NCBI GenBank assembly: GCA_937890745.1 | Contig: CALADH010000019.1 | Coordinates: forward strand, 1 to 31,272 | Length of the DNA stretch: 31,272 nt | DNA from: Scybalocola_A sp900557175 | Lineage (GTDB): Bacteria; Bacillota; Clostridia; Lachnospirales; Lachnospiraceae | Direction of reading: 5' to 3' | Shown here: one piece after another, positions 1 through 7,118 of the stretch | Layout of the letters: the number at the start of each line of letters is the position of its first letter | Numbering within the stretch: position 1 is the first letter of the stretch | Notes under the pieces: model-generated | The model's database searches: none | The model's input: only the letters and a program-made list of their open reading frames with translations | Told to the model about the DNA's origin: nothing | Position numbers and translations under genes: made by a program

Positions 1-567
1 GCCGACGGTCATGAAAAAATTGTGACACAGGACGAGGGTATTCGTCCGAATACGACAATGGAAGCGCTTGCAGAGCTTAAACCGTGTTTTATTCCGGAAA
101 CAGGAACGGTGACAGCAGCGACATCCTCGCAGACATCGGATGCAGCAGCCTTTGTCGTTGTGATGGCCGCAGAGAAGGCGGAAGAACTTGGTATTAAGCC
201 GGTTGCACATATGGTTTCTTTTGCTGTGGCAGGGTGCGACGCGACAATGATGGGTCTCGGACCGATTTATGCGGTGCCAAAGGCGATGAAGCGCGCGGGA
301 CTGAGCATTGATGATATGGATGTTATTGAGCTTAATGAGGCGTTTGCGGCTCAGGCGATTCCTTGTATGCGGGAACTTAAGATGAATCCTGAAAAAGTGA
401 ATCCGTATGGCGGCGCGATGGCACTGGGACATCCGATGGGTGCGACAGGTGCATTTTTAACGTGTAAGGCGCTTGACTATTTGCAGGATAACCATGGAAA
501 ATATGGCCTTGTAACAATGTGTATCGGCGGCGGCATGGGCGCTGCGGCTGTATTTGAACTTTTATAG
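1..567 (+). CDS. Acetyl-CoA acetyltransferase (thiolase), C-terminal part; gene begins before the window
   Basis: The reading frame is open from the first base and ends at a TAG, giving about 188 residues, roughly the C-terminal half of a ~390-residue thiolase. Visible motifs are NEAFAAQ, the active-site histidine loop GHPMGATGA, and the second catalytic cysteine in CIGGGMGAA just before the end. The nucleophilic N-terminal cysteine lies outside the window. Thiolases cleave or condense acetoacetyl-CoA or 3-ketoacyl-CoA in the cytoplasm. The gene is followed 14 nt later by a 3-hydroxyacyl-CoA dehydrogenase-family gene. Inference: here it would split acetoacetyl-CoA made by the CoA-transferase encoded at 8145-9454. 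The family is certain; chain-length specificity is not visible. Confidence 0.93.
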   Translation, partial: ADGHEKIVTQDEGIRPNTTMEALAELKPCFIPETGTVTAATSSQTSDAAAFVVVMAAEKAEELGIKPVAHMVSFAVAGCDATMMGLGPIYAVPKAMKRAGLSIDDMDVIELNEAFAAQAIPCMRELKMNPEKVNPYGGAMALGHPMGATGAFLTCKALDYLQDNHGKYGLVTMCIGGGMGAAAVFELL

Positions 568-581
568 GGGGGATTTTGAAA

Positions 582-1547
582 ATGAAAGTAGAAGATATTA
601 AAAAAGCAGCCTGTGTCGGCGGCGGTGTCATCGGCTCAAGCTGGACACTGTTATTTGCGATGAAAGGCATTGATGTGTGTCTGTATGATATTAATGACGA
701 ACAGATTGAAAATTGTAAGAAAAATATTGAGCGCAATATTGATTCGTTAGTCGAGTTTGGCGCTTTAAAAAAAGAAGATATCGGGGCGATTCATGGAAGA
801 ATCCGTTATACGACAAAGATTTCCGAAGCTGTGGCTGATGCGTGCTTTATACAGGAAAACGGGCCTGAGCGTTTAAATTTAAAGCAGAGTATTCTTGCTG
901 AAATTGAGGAGTATGCGCCAAAAGAAGCCATTTATGCGAGCAGTTCGTCAGGACTTCTTATTTCTGATATTACGGCAAATGCTAAATATCCTGAACGCTG
1001 TATCGGCGGACATCCATATAACCCGCCGCATTTAATCCCGCTTGTGGAAATTACATATTGTGAAAAAACAAATCAGGATACTGTAGCACTTGCAAAAGAT
1101 TTTTACCAGTCTATTGGTAAAGAGGCAGTTATATTAAATAAGGAATGTCCAGGGTATATCGCAAACCGTCTGCAGCTTGCGGTTTACCGTGAGATGATCG
1201 ATCTTGTCATGCGCGGCATTTGTACGGCAGAGGATGCCGACAAAGCCCTTGTTTACGGACCGGGCATACGCTGGGCGATTTTTGGCCATAACATGATTAT
1301 GCAGCTTGGAAATCCGGGCGGACTGAAAGGTATGATGGCAATGCTTGGCAACGGCGGTGACGCATGGCTTGCAGATATGGCCGACTGGAAACATATGCCG
1401 AATGAGGAATACGGCGAAATTGCACAGGCCTCGGTCGATGAGATGATGAAGCATTTTCCAGATGAGATTGGACATACAAATCCGGAAATTGCCAAATATA
1501 GAGATAAAATGCTTGTGGAAATTTTAAAGCTTCATAAAAAGCTGTAG
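582..1547 (+). CDS. 3-hydroxyacid / 3-hydroxyacyl-CoA dehydrogenase (carnitine-dehydrogenase-like)
   Basis: This 321-residue NAD-dependent dehydrogenase has a Rossmann motif VGGGVIGSS at residues 12-20 and the catalytic histidine block HPYNPP with H144. It also carries QENGPERL and ASSSSGLL, patterns I associate with the lambda-crystallin/L-carnitine dehydrogenase branch that acts on free 3-hydroxyacids rather than CoA esters. A TTG six bases upstream is also open, but the ATG at 582 is better placed behind GGGGGG at 566-571. It sits between thiolase and SDR genes, with 16 nt to the next gene, so one operon is likely. Inference: it makes the beta-keto acid consumed by the BKACE at 6227. Classical 3-hydroxybutyryl-CoA dehydrogenase activity remains an alternative. 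Confidence 0.88.
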   Translation: MKVEDIKKAACVGGGVIGSSWTLLFAMKGIDVCLYDINDEQIENCKKNIERNIDSLVEFGALKKEDIGAIHGRIRYTTKISEAVADACFIQENGPERLNLKQSILAEIEEYAPKEAIYASSSSGLLISDITANAKYPERCIGGHPYNPPHLIPLVEITYCEKTNQDTVALAKDFYQSIGKEAVILNKECPGYIANRLQLAVYREMIDLVMRGICTAEDADKALVYGPGIRWAIFGHNMIMQLGNPGGLKGMMAMLGNGGDAWLADMADWKHMPNEEYGEIAQASVDEMMKHFPDEIGHTNPEIAKYRDKMLVEILKLHKKL

Positions 1548-1563
1548 ATGGGAGGATAAGTTT

Positions 1564-2325
1564 ATGGGATTAGTTGAAAACAAAGTAATCGTTGTGACTG
1601 GTGCAAATTCAGGAATCGGCAGGGAAACGGCGCTTGTGCTTGCAGCCGAGGGTGCGAAAGTGGTACTTGCAGCCCGCCGTATGGATAAGCTCAAAGAGGT
1701 TGAAGAAGAAATATGCGCCAAAGGCGGCGAGGCTTACTGTGTCAGCGGCGATGTCAGTGTCAGAGAGGATTGTGACCGCATTATTTCTGAGACGCTTGAA
1801 AAGTACGGACGAGTTGACGTTCTTGTCAATAATGCAGGCATGGGTGATAAGCAGATTCCGATTACACGTTGTTCTGACGAGTGGTGGCGTGAAATATGCG
1901 CGGTCAATCAGGATTCTGTATTTTATATGACACGGGCAGCACTTGTGCCTATGGAAAAACAGGGTGAGGGTTCGATTGTTAATGTGTCTTCGATCGGCGG
2001 CGTGTATGCCAATGCCGGCATTGCCTACAGCGCGGCAAAAGCGGCTGTTGTGGCTATTACAAAAAATGTGGCAATCCAGTTTGCGGGAAAGGGCATACGC
2101 TGCAATGCAGTCTGTCCTGGTCCGACAATTACACCACTTTTATCAAAAGATGCGCGGGCAGATTTTGATGAAGAATTTGTCAAAATATGCAACGAACATA
2201 TTTGCCGCAGTGTGCCGAAAGCGGAAGCCATCGAGCAGGCAAATGCCATATTGTTTTTTGCCAGCGAATTGTCAAAAGCTGTCACAGGACAGGCACTTGT
2301 CGTAGATTACGGCTGTAATTTATAG
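1564..2325 (+). CDS. SDR-family NAD(P)-dependent oxidoreductase (FabG-like)
   Basis: This is a 253-residue classical short-chain dehydrogenase. The cofactor motif TGANSGIG is at residues 12-19, NNAG follows in mid-protein, and the catalytic set is Ser142/143 (VSS), Tyr155 and Lys159 (YSAAK). The C-terminal PGPTITP loop and the length are normal. A ribosome site GGGAGG precedes the ATG by about 8 nt. It is the third gene of the thiolase-dehydrogenase operon and ends just before a strong hairpin terminator. FabG-like SDRs interconvert alcohols and ketones. Its position beside a lactonase and a diketone-hydrolase-like gene suggests oxidation or reduction of the pathway substrate, not fatty-acid synthesis. 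Specificity cannot be read from the sequence. Confidence 0.9.
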   Translation: MGLVENKVIVVTGANSGIGRETALVLAAEGAKVVLAARRMDKLKEVEEEICAKGGEAYCVSGDVSVREDCDRIISETLEKYGRVDVLVNNAGMGDKQIPITRCSDEWWREICAVNQDSVFYMTRAALVPMEKQGEGSIVNVSSIGGVYANAGIAYSAAKAAVVAITKNVAIQFAGKGIRCNAVCPGPTITPLLSKDARADFDEEFVKICNEHICRSVPKAEAIEQANAILFFASELSKAVTGQALVVDYGCNL

Positions 2326-2337
2326 TGATAAAAATAG

Positions 2338-2395
2338 CCCCCGAAGTGAATGGCAACATGATGTGTGTGCCATTTGCTTTGGGGGTATTTGTTTT
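2338..2395. terminator. Bidirectional Rho-independent terminator between convergent genes
   Basis: An 18-base arm at 2338-2355 pairs with 2368-2385, allowing G-U pairs, around a 12-base loop. A T-rich tail follows on the plus strand and another on the minus strand. It lies between the SDR stop and the stop of the minus-strand lactonase, so it can serve both. Confidence 0.85.
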
Positions 2396-2407
2396 ATAAT
2401 AAGTAAT

Positions 2408-3385
2408 CTAGGAAAAAATACGCTGTGGATTCGCTGTAAGGAGGGCGTCGATGGCATTATCACTCATGCCGCGTGCTTTGAGCCCCGGCAGGACTTTTGC
2501 GCCGATGGTGCGGATATTGGCGTCTTTCAGAGCTTCCTGCATAAATGGCGTCATGACAAGCGGCCGGCCGAGATTGACATTTACAGAGTCATGTCCGAGC
2601 AGAATTTTATCGCCGTAGCCTTTGTCGCAGAGCGTTTTAATGACGTCCATGCGCTGCTCGTCGGTCGGTGTATGAAAAAGCTCGCCCTGAAGACCGAAGC
2701 GGTCGAGATTGACATAAACGCCGCGTTTTAATACGTCTTCGTGGTAGGCGATATCGGTGCTGCCGCACATATGTCCGATAGCAATTTTTTCAGGAGAAGC
2801 GCCGTTTGCAATTAATAAATCAGCCTGCTGCACACCCATCGTACCCTGCTGTGTGTGGGTGATGATCACAACGCCTGTGTCATGCTGGACGCGGGCGGCT
2901 GCTTTAAAGAAATGTTCTTCCATCGGCGTGATTTCATTAAAGCTGCTGGCAAGCTTGATCACACCGGCTTTTATATCTGTACCTTCAATGCCTTTTGTCA
3001 CTTCGGTATACATCATATCATAGATTTCCTGTTCGATATCGGCAAAGCTTTTGCGGAAATTCCAGTAGGCGTAAGAGCTTTCGGCCTGAAAATAATAACC
3101 GGTCGAGCATATAATGTTGATGCCTGTCAGATCGGATATTTTCTTTAAAAATCTGACATTTCTGCCGCATTCGTTTGTTGTTGCATCGACAATCGTTTCA
3201 ATGCCGTAGGCGCGGGCGTCACTGACAGCCTTAACGCATGCTTTTGTATAAGCTTCTTCGTCAAAGCCGCCAAGGGTTGCATCGCCCTGAAAGCCGCAGT
3301 AGCCGAATAAAAAGTGTTCATGCATTAATGTCCGTCCGAGTTCGCCTGAATTTTTCGGGCCTGTGATACAATTTACAAAATTCAT
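2408..3385 (-). CDS. Phosphotriesterase-family metal-dependent lactonase (PTE/PHP homologue)
   Basis: This 325-residue TIM-barrel amidohydrolase has the binuclear-metal ligands of the phosphotriesterase family: HEH at residues 22-24, the bridging carboxylated lysine in VIKLA (K144), histidines in ITHT (H177) and IGHM (H205), and the catalytic aspartate in GHD (D266). The ATG at 3385 follows GGAGGTA. Relatives in bacteria are mostly lactonases or carboxylesterases; some open acyl-homoserine or sugar-acid lactones. It is transcribed divergently from the MFS transporter gene, with a TTGACC-18-TATACT promoter at 3436-3465. Inference: it hydrolyses an imported or intermediate lactone to a hydroxyacid. 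A true phosphotriesterase is unlikely in this setting. Confidence 0.9.
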   Translation of the reverse strand: MNFVNCITGPKNSGELGRTLMHEHFLFGYCGFQGDATLGGFDEEAYTKACVKAVSDARAYGIETIVDATTNECGRNVRFLKKISDLTGINIICSTGYYFQAESSYAYWNFRKSFADIEQEIYDMMYTEVTKGIEGTDIKAGVIKLASSFNEITPMEEHFFKAAARVQHDTGVVIITHTQQGTMGVQQADLLIANGASPEKIAIGHMCGSTDIAYHEDVLKRGVYVNLDRFGLQGELFHTPTDEQRMDVIKTLCDKGYGDKILLGHDSVNVNLGRPLVMTPFMQEALKDANIRTIGAKVLPGLKARGMSDNAIDALLTANPQRIFS

Positions 3386-3435
3386 TATTCTACCTCCATA
3401 AATATTGCGTAAAAATATATAAAATCTTCAATTTA

Positions 3436-3465
3436 AGTATAGTTGTTTTTGGGTAAAAAGGTCAA
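3436..3465 (-). promoter_or_regulatory. Promoter of the lactonase gene
   Basis: Read on the minus strand, TTGACC (3460-3465) and TATACT (3436-3441) are separated by 18 nt, about 45 nt upstream of the GGAGG site of the lactonase gene. Confidence 0.65.
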
Positions 3466-3475
3466 TAAATCCGGG

Positions 3476-3531
3476 GCGATTGGCTATTCCGTTAATGCAT
3501 AATCACTGTCTGAAACGGAATTTCCAATCGC
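3476..3531. promoter_or_regulatory. Large inverted repeat between divergent promoters (probable operator)
   Basis: The arm GCGATTGGCTATTCCGTT at 3476-3493 is repeated inverted at 3514-3531 with 16 of 18 matches and a 20-bp centre. The right arm covers the -35 region of the MFS promoter, and the left arm lies 10 bp from the -35 of the lactonase promoter. This is the arrangement expected for a regulator controlling both directions. The LysR-type protein encoded at 7119-8021 is the obvious candidate, but this is inference. Confidence 0.7.
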
Positions 3532-3550
3532 ACGGCGGCTTTGTTATACT
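3519..3550 (+). promoter_or_regulatory. Promoter of the MFS gene with AATTTCCAAT box
   Basis: AATTTCCAAT (3519-3528), 16 nt, then TATACT (3545-3550) followed by TTT. The same box, spacing and -10 run occur before the BKACE gene. The -35 is poor (TTTCCA), which fits a regulated promoter. Confidence 0.7.
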
Positions 3551-3635
3551 TTTAACATAAAGCATAAAGACTTATAAGGGAAGTCGTACAATGCGGTAAA
3601 GAGGAGGAAAGCCATTGCCAAAGTAGGAGGAGAAA

Positions 3636-4895
3636 ATGAATAAAAATAAAGTAAGTTATAATTTTGGTGCAAAAGGCTGGAGTATTATCGGGTTTGAAGT
3701 GATATTTCTGTTTTTCATGACAGGAATGACAGCAGACGGCTTAAATATTATCGTGCCGTCAGTGGCAGCTTTCAGAGGATGGGATGCAGACGTTGTCTTG
3801 TCTATTTCCACACCGGCGAGCATTATAGCCCTGCTGCTTGTTGTATTTTGGGGGCAGTTTATTGAAAAATGGGGGCTTAAAAAAGTCACTGTGACAACGA
3901 TGTTTTTAGCAGCTGCTTCAATGATTGCTTATGGTAATTCAACAAGCATTGCAATGTATGCAGTGACACTTGTACTGATGGTTACATTCGTTAATGCATT
4001 TTCGATTACTTGTGGTTTTGCAATTTGTACAAACTGGTTTCCGACAAAAAAAGGTATTGTTATGGGCCTTACAACAATCGGTATGAATCTTGCCAGCGCA
4101 CTCATCAGTATCATTTTAAATACACTGACACAGGCATTTAATATTGCTGTTGCTATTTCCATTATGGGCGGCGTGATTGCCTTTGTCGCAGTTTTAGTGA
4201 TGATTTTTGTTCAGGATACACCGGAGAAAGCGGGATGCCTGCCGGACAACGATCCACAGATTGCTGCCATGATTCAGAAAGAGGAAGCAAATCCGGCCAA
4301 AAAGGAAAAAATATCCTATAAGGCTGCGTTAAAAGACGTGAAGGTGTGGGTACTCGGTATTGCATACGGCCTGTTCGGGCTTGCCACAGTCGGTATTATG
4401 TCACAGCTTGTCGCATTCTTTACAGAAGCAAGAGGCTTTGAGTTAAATACAGCAATCTATACAGTTACGGTTGCTGCAGTGATCGGTATGGTCGGCTCAT
4501 GGCTCTGGGGTGTTGTTGATCAGAAAATAGGAACAAAGCTTGCTTCGATTTTATTTGGTATTTGGTACTTTGTCGGCATTGCATTTCTTGTTGTGCCGAA
4601 TGATATCTGTATGTATATTGGAATATTTATGCTTGGTTTTGCGATTGGCGGCAACGGTAATTTTGCACCGTCTATGGCAAGTTTTGTATTCGGACGCCGT
4701 GACTTTGCAGTTTCTTACAGCTGTATGAATATGATTGTCGGTGTTGTAAGGTCATGTTCGTTCCTTGTGCTCGCTGCACTTCGTGCGGCATTTTCAGGCT
4801 ACACAGTGCCATATATGGTATTTGCTGTGATGTGTCTGATTGCATCTGCATTGATTGGATTAACAAAAATCAAAGACGTGTATGCAGAAGCTTAA
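3636..4895 (+). CDS. MFS transporter, OFA (oxalate/formate antiporter-like) family
   Basis: This 419-residue protein has about twelve hydrophobic segments in two six-helix halves, joined by a charged cytoplasmic loop around residues 200-235 (many Lys/Glu). The inter-helix stretch FIEKWGLKK after the second segment fits the MFS A-motif position. WFPTKKGIVMGLTTIG is typical of the OFA family, which carries small mono- and dicarboxylates. The ATG follows AGGAGGAG by about 6 nt. It has its own promoter next to the large inverted repeat and ends in a strong terminator, so it is monocistronic. Inference: it imports the organic acid or lactone degraded by the surrounding enzymes, or exports a product. 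The substrate is not predictable from sequence alone. Confidence 0.88.
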   Translation: MNKNKVSYNFGAKGWSIIGFEVIFLFFMTGMTADGLNIIVPSVAAFRGWDADVVLSISTPASIIALLLVVFWGQFIEKWGLKKVTVTTMFLAAASMIAYGNSTSIAMYAVTLVLMVTFVNAFSITCGFAICTNWFPTKKGIVMGLTTIGMNLASALISIILNTLTQAFNIAVAISIMGGVIAFVAVLVMIFVQDTPEKAGCLPDNDPQIAAMIQKEEANPAKKEKISYKAALKDVKVWVLGIAYGLFGLATVGIMSQLVAFFTEARGFELNTAIYTVTVAAVIGMVGSWLWGVVDQKIGTKLASILFGIWYFVGIAFLVVPNDICMYIGIFMLGFAIGGNGNFAPSMASFVFGRRDFAVSYSCMNMIVGVVRSCSFLVLAALRAAFSGYTVPYMVFAVMCLIASALIGLTKIKDVYAEA

Positions 4896-4932
4896 AAAAA
4901 CTTGGCTTAAAAGCTTACATATCCTCTTTACA

Positions 4933-4971
4933 AAAAATAACCGGAAGTGCGAAAGCTTCCGGTTATTTTTT
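4933..4971. terminator. Bidirectional Rho-independent terminator
   Basis: A perfect 15-bp stem (4933-4947 with 4956-4970, core AACCGGAAG) has an 8-nt loop. It is flanked by A- and T-runs, so it terminates the MFS gene on plus and the crotonase-family gene on minus. Confidence 0.93.
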
Positions 4972-4980
4972 GCAGTGTAT

Positions 4981-6006
4981 TTATTTTTGAGGTTTCGGTC
5001 TGTAAGGCTTTACAGGTTTTTGTGCAAATGGATTTTCCTCTCCGGTTTCTTCAAGATGCTTAAACCATGCGGCAGCTTTTGAAGGCAGTGTGCGCCATGA
5101 TTCAGCAGTCTGAGGTGCCTGCATATCTGTTGTCGCATAGCGGTAATCGTTAATGCGGCTGATATATTTTTCATCCTGCTGTGCAGAATTTTCATCGCCA
5201 AGCTCTCCGGCTGCAACGCGCAGAAGTGAAGCGTACTGTTCGCTGACAGTATGAAGCTTTAAGTCATCAACAAAGAGCTTTCTTAAAGGACGTTTTGCAA
5301 GATTTGACATAATTGTGCGGTTTTCGTAGGACATCAGTTTCCACATACGGGCGATTTCCCATGCACGTTCAACAGCTTTTCCTTTTGGAACGACTTCGCT
5401 GACCATGCCGAAGTCAAGCATATCTTTTGCTGTAAACTGGCGTGTTGTCATCATATAATAGTTGCCGCGTTTTGTGCCCATATAGTGCTGGCACATCAAT
5501 CCCATTGCATCGCCCGGTACAAGACCGCCCTGTGCGTGAGGTACTTCCATCACAGTGTCTTCCGTACAGATTGTGACGTCGCTCAACATTGCGGAATCCC
5601 AGTGAAAACCCGGTCCCGGAATAGCGCCGATCGTCGGAACATCAATGTCGAAGACCATATTTTTGATTAAGTTCGTATCGTCAAAATACTGATGCTGGAA
5701 GCGCTCTTTCGGAAGCTCTGAGTAAGTTTCCCAGCCGTTTGGATCGGATTCGATCATCCATGTGTCGCCGATGTGTGTAAAAATAATAATCTCATTTTTA
5801 TAGTCCAGTGAAAGCACCCTTGTCAGCTGGCTGATGGCACGGTGTGACATACCGCTGTGGTGCATCGGGCCATCATTTGTTTGCCATGTGACCTGTAAAA
5901 TACCGTCCTCTCTGTAAAGGTCAGCAAAATCTTTGAACCATTCTTTGTACTCGTCTAATTCAGGCAGCTTCACATAAGGTGCCATTGGTTTGTTGTTTTC
6001 AGACAT
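4981..6006 (-). CDS. Enoyl-CoA hydratase/isomerase-fold hydrolase resembling 6-oxocamphor hydrolase
   Basis: This 341-residue crotonase-superfamily protein has about 30 extra N-terminal and 60 extra C-terminal residues compared with usual hydratases. Instead of the paired Glu residues of a hydratase, it shows HAQGGLVPGDA followed by GTKRGNYYMMTTRQF. As I recall the Rhodococcus 6-oxocamphor hydrolase, its residues His45, His122, His145 and Asp154 correspond to His55, His135, His157 and Asp166 here, with the same His-to-Asp spacing of 9. That enzyme cleaves a cyclic beta-diketone by a retro-Claisen reaction. Inference: this protein hydrolyses a C-C bond in a 1,3-dicarbonyl compound. It is transcribed alone on minus, divergent from BKACE, with a TATAAT at 6047-6052. 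A plain hydratase is the alternative. Confidence 0.72.
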   Translation of the reverse strand: MSENNKPMAPYVKLPELDEYKEWFKDFADLYREDGILQVTWQTNDGPMHHSGMSHRAISQLTRVLSLDYKNEIIIFTHIGDTWMIESDPNGWETYSELPKERFQHQYFDDTNLIKNMVFDIDVPTIGAIPGPGFHWDSAMLSDVTICTEDTVMEVPHAQGGLVPGDAMGLMCQHYMGTKRGNYYMMTTRQFTAKDMLDFGMVSEVVPKGKAVERAWEIARMWKLMSYENRTIMSNLAKRPLRKLFVDDLKLHTVSEQYASLLRVAAGELGDENSAQQDEKYISRINDYRYATTDMQAPQTAESWRTLPSKAAAWFKHLEETGEENPFAQKPVKPYRPKPQK

Positions 6007-6046
6007 ATAAATACCCTCCTGTAATTTTGTGTTTTATTTTGTTTAA

Positions 6047-6052
6047 ATTATA
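6047..6052 (-). promoter_or_regulatory. -10 box of the oxocamphor-hydrolase-like gene
   Basis: TATAAT on the minus strand lies about 40 nt before the start codon, upstream of an AGGAGGG ribosome site. No convincing -35 is seen, so activation by a regulator is possible. Confidence 0.45.
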
Positions 6053-6121
6053 GCAAGAACAGAGGTTTTAAGGGAAATGCTGTTTGCACAAAGGCTTATG
6101 CAAAAGATATATAAACGATTT

Positions 6122-6144
6122 TGTTATGTCTTTTTTACATAACA
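6122..6144. repeat. Perfect inverted repeat in the divergent intergenic region
   Basis: TGTTATGT (6122-6129) and ACATAACA (6137-6144) flank a 7-nt C/T centre. It lies between the divergent promoters of the hydrolase-like and BKACE genes and could be a second operator. No T-tail suggests a terminator. Confidence 0.45.
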
Positions 6145-6158
6145 GAGCTGTTTTTAAG

Positions 6159-6190
6159 AATTTCCAATTTAAAAGTGCCGATGATATACT
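6159..6190 (+). promoter_or_regulatory. Promoter of the BKACE gene with AATTTCCAAT box
   Basis: AATTTCCAAT (6159-6168), 16 nt, then TATACT (6185-6190) with TTTT following. This repeats exactly the architecture of the MFS promoter at 3519-3550, while the 16-nt spacer sequences differ. The predicted mRNA leader is only about 30 nt before the GGAGG site. Confidence 0.7.
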
Positions 6191-6226
6191 TTTTATATAG
6201 CAAAATGTAATGAATCGGAGGTCAAT

Positions 6227-7069
6227 ATGATGGATAACAAGGTTATTATTACGGCAGCGCTGACAGGTGCAATGACGCCGAAAGAATTGAATGAAAATAT
6301 TCCGCTGACGCCGGAAGAAATCGCAGCGGACGCTTATAAGTGCTGGAAGGCCGGTGCGGCAATGGTACATATTCATGTGCGGGATGATAACGGTATCGGT
6401 GAGATGAATAAAGAAAAGTTTGAGGAGGTCATCCGCCTTCTGAGAGGCTATGAAGATTGTGATGTTATTATCAATTGCACAACAGCCGGTGAAAAGGATG
6501 CGCCGGATGAGAAGCGTCTGGCGCATATAAGAACGCTGGACGGTATTGAAATGGCTTCTTATGATGCCGGCTCATTTAACTGGATGCCGGCAGGCGTTCA
6601 TATGAACAGTCCGAAATTTCTTGAAGAACTTGGTGATATATGCCGTGAAAGAGATATTAAGCCTGAATATGAAATTTTTGATACAGGTATGATGGGAATT
6701 GTCGATTACTTTGTCGGCAAAGGCAATTTAAAGACACCGGGGCAGTACTGCTTTGTATTAGGTGTGAAAGGCGGCATGGAAGCAACTGTTGAAAATCTTA
6801 TGTTTTTAAAGAGCAAGCTTCCTGAAGGCAGCACATGGAGTGCTTTTGGCATCGGTAAGGGACATCTGCCGATTATGTATGCAACGCTGGCGCTTGGCGG
6901 TCATATAAGAGTCGGCCTTGAAGATAATGTTTATTACAGCAAAGGCGTGAAAGCGACAAATGAAATGCTTGTACAAAGAGCGGCAAGAGTTATCCGCGAA
7001 TTTGGCAAAGAGCCGGCAACACCGGCAGAGGCAAGACAGATTCTTGGTTTGAAACCATTGAACAGATAG
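6227..7069 (+). CDS. Beta-keto acid cleavage enzyme (BKACE, DUF849)
   Basis: This 280-residue zinc-dependent TIM-barrel enzyme belongs to the BKACE/3-keto-5-aminohexanoate cleavage family. The N-terminal strand ITAALTGA, the LTPEEIAADA helix and the metal motif HIHVRD (H48, H50) are diagnostic. The length is normal. BKACEs react a free beta-keto acid with acetyl-CoA to give acetoacetate and the CoA ester of the remaining chain. Two ATGs in tandem (6227, 6230) follow CGGAGG; either may be used. The gene is alone between its promoter and a hairpin. Neighbouring dehydrogenase, CoA-transferase and thiolase genes supply its substrate and recycle acetoacetate. The side chain accepted cannot be deduced here. 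Confidence 0.92.
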   Translation: MMDNKVIITAALTGAMTPKELNENIPLTPEEIAADAYKCWKAGAAMVHIHVRDDNGIGEMNKEKFEEVIRLLRGYEDCDVIINCTTAGEKDAPDEKRLAHIRTLDGIEMASYDAGSFNWMPAGVHMNSPKFLEELGDICRERDIKPEYEIFDTGMMGIVDYFVGKGNLKTPGQYCFVLGVKGGMEATVENLMFLKSKLPEGSTWSAFGIGKGHLPIMYATLALGGHIRVGLEDNVYYSKGVKATNEMLVQRAARVIREFGKEPATPAEARQILGLKPLNR

Positions 7070-7081
7070 ATATATGTTTGA

Positions 7082-7108
7082 GGCCTCACTAAATAAAATA
7101 GTGAGGCC
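7082..7108. terminator. Hairpin between convergent BKACE and LysR genes
   Basis: A perfect 10-bp stem GGCCTCACTA/TAGTGAGGCC has a 7-nt A-rich loop, 10 nt after the BKACE stop and 10 nt from the LysR stop. It lacks a long T-run, so it is a probable but atypical terminator. Confidence 0.6.
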
Positions 7109-7118
7109 GCCCCTCTTA

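Noticed and set aside
2363..3148. Open frames on the plus strand opposite the lactonase gene
   Set aside because: They mirror the strong coding frame of the phosphotriesterase-like gene, have no ribosome sites, and encode no recognisable motifs.
582..7069. L-carnitine degradation operon (carnitine dehydrogenase plus BKACE)
   Set aside because: The dehydrogenase and BKACE fit, but there is no betaine/carnitine transporter or betainyl-CoA thioesterase, and the lactonase and oxocamphor-hydrolase-like genes have no place in that pathway. Kept only as a possible evolutionary relation.
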